From Persicaria tinctoria (taxonomy: Eukaryota > Streptophyta > Magnoliopsida > Caryophyllales > Polygonaceae): a stretch of 64,000 bases of DNA. Positions 8,016-18,137 of this stretch are shown here, piece after piece. The notes under the pieces were generated by a model, which had not been told where the DNA came from, searched no databases, and was given only the letters and a program-made list of their open reading frames with translations. The stretch's first letter is position 1. Every line of letters starts with the position of its first letter. Made by a program: the position numbers and the translations under genes. The DNA lies in the NCBI GenBank assembly GCA_037127255.1, contig JBANSL010000010.1:31927120-31991119 (forward strand), given 5' to 3'.

Positions 8016-10791
8016 GTGAATATATTTCGTATTCCTTCCGTTTTGTTCATATTTCCAATAATGTTAATACAATTTCGAGACTTTACGTCTGAGTTCTCGG
8101 ACCCAAGGGTTTGGAATGACCGTGACGAAATGGTTACGCATTTCAAGGACTTGGGTCGGATACACTCCATGATTTTAGTAATCAAGAGGTCTTGGACGGG
8201 GGCATCGAATCGTCCAGGCGGGGTTCTCCTTGCTTGCGAGCAGTTTGGGGAGTACCGACCACGCGGGAGGAAGCTCCGGAGCACGCAGTCGAAGATAAGT
8301 GGTTGTCCATTCTCTCTACACGGACACGAAGCTCCGCCGGGTCACTGGGTTATGACGGTAACCCACGGTGTTCATAACCACGGGCTTTCCACGAGCTTGA
8401 AGGGTCACGCCATCGCCGGACAGATGACAGAGGGGGAAAAGAAGATGGCGAGGTGGATGAAGGAAATTGGCACTCCTCCAAAATCCATTGGGTACGGATT
8501 GAGGCAGTTGGATGAGACCAGCGTCACGTCAAGGAAGAGACTTACCAACAAGCTCGCCATGGTGGTCGCCGAAGAAAGAGGTAGTCGGATGATGACCCAG
8601 GATACCTTGCACCATCTGCGGGAAAGAAGGTACTACTACGACTTCAGATGACATCCGGATGACGACAACGTCTTGAGTGACCTCTTCCTCGCGCATCCCG
8701 ACGGGATACGCCTTCTCCGAAGGTTCCATTACGTCATCATAATGGACAACACATACAAAACAAATGCGTAAGTTACTTAATTACGATTACATTATTGCAC
8801 ATATAGCCAATTATAAAGTATTTTATATGTAACATATTTACACTTGCAGATATGGGATTCCTTTGTGCGAGGTGGTCGGGTTCACACCCTCAGGCAATAC
8901 TTACTGCATCGCCTATGCCTTAATGTCGCAAGAGAACGAAGACACATACGCCTGGGTGTTGCGTCAGCTTCAGATCTTGCTTGGGACGGTTCAGCCTCAA
9001 GCTATCATGACTGATCGAGAGCTAGGACTCTTGGCGGCGCTGAATGTTGTCTTCCCCGACGTCCAGCATCTCCTTTGTTGGTTACACGTGATGAGAAGAT
9101 GCGAGGAAGCTGCTCTGAAGATCACGAAGAATTTAAACCACGCTGGCATCTTTAAGGGCAACTGTTGGGGGCTGTTCGAATCGAGGTCGGATGAATCATT
9201 CAACCGACGTCGTCGGGCGCTACACGCTACATGGCACCCATTCCCAGGTGTGGTGGCGTATTTAGAGTCGGTTTGGCTTCCATACAGCAGGAGCATCGTA
9301 CGATGCTACGTAGATAATGTCTTCCATCTCGGCACCCGTACGACAAACAGGTACAACCTTACTTCATATCTCCCATTACAATATGATATAATATCGAATA
9401 TTTATTGGTATGCACTTCAATGTGTACAGAGTTGAGGGTCAACACAAGGTTCTGAAGGAGGCACTTCACTCATCGACTGGTGACTTCCGCATCGTGATCG
9501 ATGCAATCCATAGAGTCAACGATTGTCAACTGCATGAGCTGCAAACTGCTTTGGAGATCGACCACTTCAAATGGCCAACAATGGCATATAAAGTCAACCT
9601 TTTCGATGTGGTAAAGACTTTAATCTCCAAAAAGTGCTTCGATTATCTGTACAAGATGTGCAGGACGTTGTGAACCAAAAGGTTCCTCCGGTATGCACGG
9701 ACCGACATTGGAGGGTTTGTTACGGGATCCCTTGTGTCCATGAGATTCAGGCATACATCAACTCCGGTACTCCGATACCCGCCGATGACATCCACCCGTT
9801 CTGGATGGATTTGTCATGGACTGACATCGACGACACCCCACTTCCGTATGAGCTGTCATCTTCATACGCGGCTTCCAATGATGTATGTGAGGATGAGCTG
9901 CACCCACCCTCATCAGCAAGCGTCCGAAGGAAGGGGAGGCCTCGGGGGTCGAGGCCGGAATGCATGCAGAACCAACCCGTTGCCATACGAGGAGGTAAGG
10001 GAAAGGTTTGAGAGAAAAGAAGCGCGTACTGCTCAGCCTCGTCCACAAGCGACCTCAGCTCGACGTGGACGTGATGATGTGTTCAGAGGGTTCAACTGGG
10101 GTCGAAACAACGTTGATCCCTTCATGCTCGGTCATATTGAGACGGTGAGGGACACTGTTGGAGATGGTCATTGTGGCTACCATGCTTTGGCGGTTTTGAC
10201 ATCACCGATCGGCGAGACTGCTTTCCCGGAACTCAAAACGTTACTATGCAATCACTTGGAGGATCAAGCCGATCTGTACGCCGGTTGTTATACGGGAGGG
10301 TACCCATTCCAGCAGTTCGTCGACTACTAGAGATGGGTGGGAGCTGTGCATGGTGATAGGAGACGGTGGATAGAGCTACCCATTATGGGTTTAGTATTTG
10401 CAACGGTATATCAGATTCCTCTCATCGTCCTAGCTTGGCATCATCCGTTCACATGTCTCCCCATGATCTCGCCGACACCTGCTAACAACCCTCAATCAGC
10501 AACTCTTGGTGTAGCCTGCATCGGAAACCAAGACCATTTTGCCGCGGTACGACTTCAAACGTCTTTTTTTATTTCCTATTCATGCTTTTCATATATATGT
10601 CAATACTCTAACTCTAATTTTCCGTTCTCATAGATCTGGTTGCGTCCTAACGCTCCTCTTCCGCCGCCTCCGCTAGAATGGGTCGAACATCGTCATCCGA
10701 GCGTCGAAGCATGGGATGCTCTGTTTCAAGCTCAGATTGAGAGATTTCGAGCCTTGCGTGCCGAGTCCGGCCGTCCTTTACTATTTTCCTA
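8016..10791 (+). pseudogene. MULE transposase with C-terminal OTU-like protease domain, broken
   Basis: Blocks in order: a FAR1/MULE-type N-terminal region (8070-8650); the transposase core with IMDNTYKTNA and, after an intron at about 8769-8850 (GTAAGT...TTGCAG), GIPLCEVVGF; a second acidic motif MTDRELGLLAALNVVFPDVQ followed by LLCWLH; and, after another intron near 9343-9429, VEGQHKVLKEAL with a likely third acidic residue. CYGIPCVHEI resembles a SWIM-type zinc finger. The OTU part shows GDGHCGYHAL (catalytic Asp/Cys region) near 10160 and GNQDHFAA with the likely catalytic His near 10530, ending at TAG 10789-10791. Lesions: in-frame TGA at 8649-8651, a frame change near 9640-9670 and another near 10000, and a stop at 10328. 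It probably makes no active protein. MULE-OTU fusions are known from plants. Confidence 0.8.
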
Positions 10792-10983
10792 GATTGTATT
10801 CCACAACTTTATTAAAATTATGAATGTAAACCTTTTTTTCCGTTCCTTGTAACGTTATTCGCATATTATCCGAATGAAAACCTTAACAATTCTTGTTTTC
10901 TATTTAATTTGACCCTAAATCCTTCAAATCCACTAGCTAAACACTTCAATTTTATCAATTAACATTAGAAAACCGTCGGAAAA

Positions 10984-11129
10984 CCTAAACCCTAACCCTA
11001 AACCCTAAACGCAAAACCCTAACTAGGGTTTGCACGTCCTTAAGGACGTGCTTAAACGTTGTTAAGGACGTGCAAGGCTTTCCTAGTGGACGTGCACAGT
11101 CCCAGACTTGCACGTCCTTAAGGACGTGC
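10984..11129. repeat. Right subterminal zone of MULE-OTU: CCCTAAA-like run and palindromes
   Basis: CCTAAACCCTAACCCTAAAC and neighbours at 10984-11030 resemble the plant telomere repeat, though irregular. Palindromes at 11032-11051 and 11110-11129 mirror those at the left end, and AGGGTTT/CCCTAAA runs near 7655-7810 match them in inverted order. This is therefore part of the extended subterminal inverted structure of the element, not an interstitial telomere. Confidence 0.65.
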
Positions 11130-11627
11130 AAATCCTTAATCCGGATTTGCGGTGTATATAGTGACACCCTAATATTATTAGTTAAATAAAAAAACATAAA
11201 AATAAATAAAGCAAAATGCTTTTGCACATGGTTCAAGACACTTCCTACCTCTCCATACCAAGGTAACTCCTTTCCCTTATTTACCTTAAGGTTTTGCCTA
11301 CAACCATGAGGTTACCTTTTAGCAACCTTAAGGTGACCAAAACTCATGGTTGCTCATGCTCTTACCACTTGAGCTAGATAACACTTTTGTTTCAAATATC
11401 ATTTAAATGTATTATATTACTTTAAAAATACTAAATATATGCAAAAAAAATTATTTTTTTGTATTTTTTTTCTGAGCCAGGGGGGGTGCTCGAGCACCCC
11501 CCCCAGCTCCGCCACTGGCTATGAATGATTGCTTATAAGGAGATGGAAGGAAAGGAGTCAGTAAAGAACAGAAGTTGATAGGGTGTCCCAACTCAACTAC
11601 ATATTTCGAGCTCAGAAAGTCTACATA

Positions 11628-12329
11628 CAACAACAACAACATATCAGTATATCTCGCAATTAAGTAGGGTCTGGGAGGTCATGATGTACGCACTCTTACC
11701 TTGGGGAGCCCGAGAGAGTATTTCCGAAAGACCCAGAACGAAAGGAAACAAGAACCCTCGGAAAGCATGAGCACAAATCAAGTCATGGAGCCAGGACAGA
11801 AGCAAAGAAAATCAGAGCGAAAGCAAGACAAGCACACACAACACCACACCCCCAACTCTAAACATCTATCACCCGTATGCATCTCCTCCAATTGTCTCTA
11901 TCCAATGCCATATCATCTGAAAGCTGCAGTAAATTGAGGTCCTGACGGATAGCCCTCATCCAGCTCTTCTTCGGTTTGTCTCTCCCCCTACAAAAAGCTC
12001 CAAGATTCAAAATCTCGCACCTTCGAACCGGGGCCGATCTAGGTGTTCTTTTCACATGTCCGAACCAACGCAATCTGACTTCTCGCAGTTTGTCAACAAT
12101 ACTCGCCACTCAACCTTTCCTTCTAATCTTGGCATTCCTGATTCCGTCAAGTCTCGTAAGCCCGCACATCCAACGCAACATTCTCATCTCTTCCGCTGAC
12201 AACTTCTGTTCTTGAGCTTTAGTGATTGGCCAGCACTCTGAGCCGTATAGAAGGGCCGGTCTAACAACCACCTTGTAGAATTTTCCTTTCAATTTTATAG
12301 AAGGCCCAGCATTATGAGCTTTAGTGATT
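11628..12329 (-). mobile_element. 5'-truncated RTE-type LINE fragment, 14-bp TSD
   Basis: The flanking AGAAAGTCTACATA occurs at 11614-11627 and 12330-12343. On the minus strand the element ends with a TTG-repeat tail (plus strand CAACAACAACAACA), typical of plant RTE LINEs. Two frames read the end of a pol protein: 12385-12110 with LYGSECWPITKAQEQKLSAE and MRMLRWMCGLTRLDG, and 12109-11858 with [12 protein letters not shown] and [10 protein letters not shown]. The join needs a frameshift near 12110. Only the last part of reverse transcriptase and the C-terminus remain, as expected of 5' truncation during insertion. Confidence 0.85.
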
Positions 12330-12350
12330 AGAAAGTCTACATAGATTATA

Positions 12351-12626
12351 CTCCATCCGTCTCGAAATTTATGTCGTTTTAGCATTTAAATCTTGTATCA
12401 AAATTTAGGTCGTTTTAGGTTTTCTAGGTATGGGATAGTAATGATTTGTATCGATTTATGTGTAGTTGACTTTTTAAATATTTTGATTGGTTAAAAAATA
12501 CCGGGGGTTAAAAAATAATAAAATTTATGAAAAAGTTAGTGGAATGATGATGTTGATTGATGGATGAGTGTTTTATTAAAACTTGTGCAAAATCCTAAAA
12601 CGACTTAAATTTTGAGATGGAGGGAG
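12351..12626. mobile_element. Stowaway-type MITE 1
   Basis: A 276-bp element with ends CTCCATCCGTCTCGAAATTT and (inverted) CTCCCTCCATCTCAAAATTT, flanked by TA at 12349-12350 and 12627-12628. Such elements are mobilised by Tc1/mariner-type transposases. It has no coding capacity and stands next to the RTE fragment. Confidence 0.88.
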
Positions 12627-12686
12627 TAATTTATAACCACCCGACCTGGAAGATGTATGAACTGATAAACAGTTATCACAACTTAC

Positions 12687-13758
12687 TATTAAGATATATA
12701 TTAAAATAAATTAATTAGTATTGTTAGGATAATTAGGAGTATCATTAGGATTCGATCTTATCTCTACGATCCTTGTAATCCATATATAAGAGTATTTTAT
12801 TATGAAAAGAATTGTGGTTTTATCCCACCATCTCTACATGGTATCAAAGCTCTTATCTTAGCGGCTTCGATCCTCACAAAATGCTTCGGGCACCCAGGCG
12901 TCGTCCACCACAAAACCGTCTTAAGGCAACCCTCTAACCGCCTTCGGGCTACCCAAACAAGGATTTGGCCACCCTCTAACCGCCTATGGGCAACTCACCC
13001 TTGGCTTCGGCCACCACAAAACCCGCCTTCGGGCAACCACCCTTGGCTTTGGCCACCACAAAACCTGCCTTCGGGTAACCACCATTGGCTTCAGCCACTA
13101 CAAAGTCGCCTACGAGCACCACAAATCAGGCCATCCAATCGCCTACGGGAAACCCCAAACCTGGCCTTGTGCCATCTTACTTGGCTTTGGCCAACACAAA
13201 ACTGCTTTTCGGCAATCAAACTCTTCCTCGACTTGCTTGATCTGCTTAAAACCCATTTTTTCTTTCATGGCCAAAACCACATTCGACCTTTCAAAAAAAA
13301 AACCCATCTCATGCCTAAAATCGTCACTACCCAATCCGTCAACCATGGTCTCTGCTGCCGAGATCCATGGTCTCCGTCGCCGAGATACGTGACCCATGGA
13401 AGAAGACGCTTGTTTAGCTCATCACATTTGACTCTGCAAAGAACGCATGAAGCTATTGCCATCTCCCTGGCACATCTTCCTGTTTGTGCTATTAGATTTG
13501 TTAGGATTTGTTTATTAAAAAAAAGTTTACTTCAATTATTTTAGTTGTACTTTTCCAGTTTTCAACTTTCGATATCTCGATATCTACCGTTTTAACTGTG
13601 GGGGCATATTAAGATATATATTAAAATAAATTAATTAGTATTGTTAGGATAATTAGGAGTAGCGCTAGGATTCGATCTTATCTCTATGATCCTTGTAATC
13701 CCTATATAAGAGTATTTTATTATGAAAAGAATTGTGGTTTTATCCCACCATCTCTACA
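12687..13758 (+). mobile_element. TRIM-like miniature LTR element with 152-bp LTRs
   Basis: Two nearly identical 152-bp LTRs lie at 12687-12838 and 13607-13758. They begin TATTAAG (where TG would be usual) and end CTCTACA. A primer site TGGTATCAAAGC, matching initiator tRNA-Met, follows the first, and the purine run GTGGGGGCA precedes the second. The flanking 5-mers CTTAC (12682-12686) and CTCAC (13759-13763) match at four of five bases. The 0.77-kb interior has no gag or pol. Its first half is a minisatellite of about 45 bp (GGCTTCGGCCACCACAAAAC with CGCCTTCGGGCAACC) at about 12880-13150. Confidence 0.82.
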
Positions 13759-13893
13759 CTCACAAGGGCATTTTCCTCAATCAATTTGACTTTGTAAGAA
13801 CAATCAACAAATGTTCTGGAATAAACTCATAAATTCAAGTAGAGAAAGGTTATCGAAGTCAGGAAAAGATGATCCATGTATGATTTGAACCAT

Positions 13894-16001
13894 TGTTGTA
13901 GGAGGAAATCGAGTATGCAAATAAAATATAAATAAATCAAAGCAAACCAGATTCCGTCCCTTGCAAATAATTACAAGACCTCCTCCTGATGTAGCAGCGG
14001 GAAGTCAGGATCGATCCACCATGAAGCGTGTCAGCGGATCCTAGGTAGCGGTGTAATCTCACGGACAGAAGTCGACAACATGGTCCTCGAGCTCGACCAA
14101 GGGTTAGTCGACAGAAGCTCGGACAGTAGAACAGGGCACATCAGCTCGACAACGGTGGTCGATCTCGACAAGGCTCTACTCGAGATCGAGTAAGGTCTGT
14201 CGAGGTCGAGTGGGTCTGGTCGAGTTCCTGCACAGGTAAGCTACGGCGACTCTGGGTCGAAGATCAGTGGTCGAGGTCGACCAAGGTTTGGTCGAGATCG
14301 ACGAGGGCAGGTACAAACGAAATAAAAGAAAGTAAAAGCAAATGCTTTGGGGTTTTGACTAAACTTTAATGTAAAAGACTTCCAAGATTGGGGTTTGCAA
14401 CAACGATAACCAAACATGCATAAGGCAGGACCAAACGGATAATCATGTGAATCGCATTAAAGGACTAAGCTTTCGCCTTTTCCAACAATTAGACAACTCT
14501 CTCAAGAAACCCTAATTGTCTCTACTGATTTCATGTTTATAATCCAAGTTGTTAGCATGGATCTCTATTAGACGGGCAATAAACACATCAACAAGTAGGA
14601 AAATGCTCAAAACATGATAAAGGTCGGATCTTTACCTCAATTATGCATGGCTATCATCGGGCTCGCCCCAACCCTAGAAGTGGGTGGACTACTTGCTCTT
14701 CATTGCAAACTCAGACATCATCGATCGAAAGAAAACAACTTGCATTAAACTAAATTCAAAGACTTTACAATCCCGGCAATCCAACTCTCGTCGAATGCCA
14801 AAACCCTAAAACCTTCGAACTCCCTAAACTGTCTCTGTGGAACTACTTGTCTTGCTCTGAAATTGAATGAATAGAAATCAGCCCCAAGGGCTTTATTTAT
14901 AGGCTTCTAAAACTTGCTACTCAAGGAAATAATCATCTATCTATATCTAAAAGCTTTAAAAGATAAATAAATTGTTTAAGGGAAATAAATCTAAAAGGAA
15001 AAAGATAAATCTAAACTAGGTAATATGTCTTCATGTTGATAAATCTCCCTTCCATGGATAGATGATGATAGATCTCGGCCCACTCGACCTCCTTCGTGTC
15101 CAAGGAATCCCAACTCTACTCGGACTGCTCAACCGCGTAACGCGTTTTCGGACTTTGCTCGTCGATCTCGACCAGGCCCTTGTCTGTCTCGACCAGCCCT
15201 TGTCTGTCTCGACCAACTGGTGCTCGATGTGACTCGGACATGGCTCGGAGGTCTAGTCGATCTCGAGTAGCCCTACTCTGTATCGAGTAGGATTGGCTCA
15301 TCGACTAGGTCTTCCCGGGTGGCTCTGCTCGACCGGCTCGGATCTGGACTCGGGGCTAATCGATCTCGACTAAGCCTCCTCGAGATCGAGTAGAGGTGGT
15401 CTGCGTCTTCGTCCTTGGCTTCTCGGCTTGGCACAACTCGTCGACTCCGGACATGGCTCCGAAGTGTGGTCGATCTCGACTAGAGGTACTCGAGATCGAG
15501 TAGGGTTCCGGGAGTCAGGTTGTCTCTAACTCAGTGTCCTCGATTAGGTCTGCTCGACCAGGTCTGCTTGACCAGGGCTCGTCGAGATCGAGTAGATGCT
15601 AGTCGATCTCGAGTAGAGTTTTCTCAGCTTTCTGCTCCGTTCTTGAAATGCACTTTCCCGAGTCCTCGTTCGTCGGATTGATGCATATGACCATGCGTTG
15701 GAAAGCTCTTTCCGAGGGCTACAACTCTCATGAAGACATCAAAGCTTGATTCAGAATGAAGAATGGTGAAAAATGGCGTTTTCCCCAGCTGCAACATCCT
15801 TAGCTTCTCCATGAGCTTCCTTTAAGCTTCAAAGTGCGTCCGATTTCTGCAAAATATAACCAAAACTTGTGTAGACCTCCATATATTGCCAAATAAGTGT
15901 AAACTACACAAATTATGTATTGTTTTAACCCAAATGCATGCAATGTATGCAGAAATCGATATAAAAGTTAACGTAAAACATGGCAAATTAGGCTCACAAC
16001 A
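13894..16001 (-). mobile_element. Athila-family solo LTR (minus orientation)
   Basis: A 2.1-kb segment whose reverse complement follows the 35003-37248 LTR: start TGTTGTGAGC, the AGTAGTCCACCCACTTCT block, the TATAAATAAAGCC promoter region, and end CAACA. It is flanked by AACCAT at 13888-13893 and 16002-16007, so it is a solo LTR left by LTR-LTR recombination. It contains two TCGA-rich arrays (about 14059-14310 and 15083-15605), like its relative. It splits a repeat unit of the minus-strand gene remnant at 16008-16981. Confidence 0.85.
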
Positions 16002-16007
16002 AACCAT

Positions 16008-16981
16008 CAATCCCATAAGGCCATAATCGGATTTACTCTGATCACTAAACTCATTATCATATCTGAATTGTTTTCCATCTTTGCCTTCATAGGCAAGAGA
16101 ATCTCCAGATATTCGAAGACCACTGAGAAACTAGTGGTAGAGTTCTTCTACACTGGCATGATATGGAGTCTGAGCCCTTTCCTCACCCTGCTCTCCATTA
16201 CGATGTTCAAATGTCATTCTATACATACAAATAGAAAGGGGAGGTCCATGTGAACCCTCAGTGCCAGAATCAGATCTACTCTGATCACTAAATCATCGCC
16301 GTATGTGAATTGTTTGCCATCTTCGCCTTCGTAGACTAAAGAATCTCCAGACATTCGAAGACCACTGACAAATTCGTAGTAGGATTCTTCTACATGATCA
16401 TAATGTGGAGTTTGAACTTCTTCTCATCCCATTCTCCTTCTTTGCGTTGTTCAGCTGTCATTCTACCACTGGAAGAGGAAAATATGTATGAACCTTCAGT
16501 ATCACAATCAAATCTACTCTAATCAGACATCAGCAGATTCATCGTACCTTTGTTGATTGCCATCTTTGCAATCATACACAAGAGAATTTCGAATGTTGTG
16601 AGACCCGATCACTAAGAACCACATTGCAGTCTTTATCTATCTTGTCATGAATCACGATATGGACTTATGGAGCTTCAACCCTCCCCCCGTCCCTTTCTCC
16701 ATGGATACACTGTTTAGGTGTCCTACCAGAATTTCCAGATTTTTTGAGAGCACTAAGAAACACGGTGTAGTCTTCATCTATCTCATCATTCATCATAATT
16801 AGGAGTTTGAACCCTCTCAATATCTATTCTTCTTTTTCCGGGTTGTTCAGATTGCACCGTCTTATCCTACATTAATACCTCATAAACATCAAAACAAAGA
16901 AGCAAAATCTCGACTATCAAATTCAAAGAAACAGGCGCTTACAGATGGCGCGCGCCTCTTTTTGCTACGTCTTGGCATTGT
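16008..16981 (-). pseudogene. Decayed minus-strand gene with ~235-bp repeated domain, function unknown
   Basis: The minus strand reads MPRRSKKRRAPS from 16981, then a likely donor GTAAGC. Downstream are four diverged units of about 235 bp (near 16017, 16262, 16497 and 16740). Their best frames give similar peptides such as EESYYEFVSGLRMSGDSL followed by VYEGEDGKQFTYGDD, EEFYH-FLSGLRISGDSL, and DEIDEDYTVFLSALKKSG. Stops and frame changes interrupt most units, and the last is cut by the solo LTR. The basic N-terminus suggests a nuclear protein. I do not recognise the family. Confidence 0.4.
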
Positions 16982-17554
16982 ACCACTATAAGGTGGAGGT
17001 TTGGGTGAACATTCATCACAAAGCAGCAAAACAACCACTCCTTACAAAATCCAACAAACCCAACAAACCCAAGAGCAACCTGCAATAAGATCAAAAAACC
17101 CACTGACGACCTCCGAAAATGGAGAGAGGAGAAAGAAACAAAGAAGCCAAATCCAATACGAAATTTGCATTAGTAATCCATCTTGAAGCCCTACTTGGTC
17201 TCTATCACATGCAAAGCGAACCAAATTCAAAACTCCAATCAATTTGAAAGTCAAAACCTAACTGGAGTACAAGCCCTAAAATCATACTGAAAAATATATT
17301 CAGCGTTTTCTTCAGCATTCAACACATAAAACACCCTGGACTAAGCAATTGGAGGTAGAAGTCCTCGCCTTTTTTTCCTTTCGCCTTTGATTGTTCTCCA
17401 AATCCTCCGATTTGGCGATTTCGGCTTTCCCCTCCCACTCCCGCAATTTGATTTCGCTCGAGGTTCAAACCTTTAAATTTTAAACCCACTCCCAACATTT
17501 TATATATTTGCAATAACTAACCTCTTGTTGAGTTGTTGTAGACATCTTAGTTTT
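16982..17554. other. Upstream region of the minus-strand gene remnant
   Basis: On the minus strand, ATGTCTACAACAACTCAACA followed by a GTTAGT donor-like sequence lies near 17545-17520 and might be another small first exon. Otherwise I see only AT-rich DNA without a supported gene. It ends at the L1 target-site duplication. Confidence 0.35.
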
Positions 17555-17651
17555 AGTAATATTACTTTATTCGGCCCTGGAATATCTCGAGGAGAATAAT
17601 CAAGGGGGAGAGGAGGAGATAAACATTCAGAATAATAAAGGAAAGGATATT

Positions 17652-18137
17652 TTGATTATCCAAAAAGAAGAAATCTTGAAGAACCACTCAAAAAAGTCAA
17701 CGCGAAGCAATTCGAAGACTACCCCCGAACCAGGATCCACCAAAAAAACCAATTCACAAAAGAAGCCATCAGATGACAAGAAACAGAGCACTCATGCCTC
17801 CCCAAGGAAACCAACAACGACCCCCCAAGCCAACCTAAAAATAGTTACAAACCAACCCAAACAACAAAGTAAGACCTCGACAGCCTCTCCCGGAAGCACT
17901 CATCAGAACGCAGGAACTAGACAACCCACCCCAAATCCCAAGAATGACAACAGGGGTGGAAGTGTTCAGAATTCATACGAGCCAAAGTTTTATGCTTTCA
18001 AACCATCGAACGGGTCCAATACTAGCATTGGGTCCGAAAATCACAAACCGAATGTGGGCCCGGGTGAAGTTTCGGCCACTGGTAACGGAGACTTAACCAC
18101 TATTATGCCGGGTGTACCTACCCCAAAGCATCAGTAG
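17652..18137 (+). pseudogene. C-terminal tail of L1 ORF1 (nucleic-acid-binding protein)
   Basis: A 161-codon frame rich in Lys, Ser, Thr, Pro and Asn (SKKSTRSNSKTTPEPGSTKK and similar), as in the low-complexity C-terminal half of plant L1 ORF1. The N-terminal domain and zinc knuckle are absent, consistent with 5' truncation of the insertion. It overlaps the start of ORF2 by 26 bases in another frame. Confidence 0.5.

Larger units (their letters stand above)
7026..11169 (+). mobile_element. MULE-OTU: formerly autonomous Mutator-like element
   Basis: Both ends share CTATATACACCGCAAATCC close to the termini (left from about 7034, right inverted from about 11160). The flanking TAATATTA occurs at 7018-7025 and 11170-11177; the ninth bases (C and T) differ. 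The element encodes a transposase with an OTU-like domain (8016-10791). Subterminal zones on both sides carry the palindrome CACGTCCTTAAGGACGTG, and CCCTAAA-like runs occur near 7655-7810 and 10984-11030. Confidence 0.8.
6804..11361. mobile_element. Tourist/Harbinger-type element, TTA TSD, hosting a MULE
   Basis: The left end GACCATCCGCAACCATAAG and the right end (inverted) GAGCATGAGCAACCATGAG are flanked by TTA at 6801-6803 and 11362-11364, the usual PIF/Harbinger target. Outside the inner MULE only about 0.4 kb remains (6804-7017 and 11178-11361), so it was a MITE-sized copy without transposase. It landed inside the tRNA-like stretch of hAT-A. Confidence 0.75.
2828..11517. mobile_element. 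hAT-A: nested hAT element, 8-bp TSD
   Basis: The left end reads CAGTGGTGGAGCC and the right end GCTCCGCCACTG, an imperfect terminal inverted repeat of the hAT type. Both ends are flanked by the 8-bp duplication GCTATGAA (2820-2827 and 11518-11525). Removing the inner insertions (hAT-B at 2852-6391 and the Harbinger at 6804-11361) leaves only about 0.6 kb of hAT-A, with no transposase, so it is a non-autonomous copy. Its interior has a tRNA-like stretch split by the Harbinger: a B-box-like GGGTTCAAATCCC (minus strand, about 6746-6760) and an A-box-like TAGCTCAAGTGG (minus strand, about 11365-11380). Confidence 0.88.

Noticed and set aside
10984..11030. Interstitial telomere or chromosome-fusion scar
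   Set aside because: The CCCTAAA-like run is irregular and mirrored near the other end of the same MULE.
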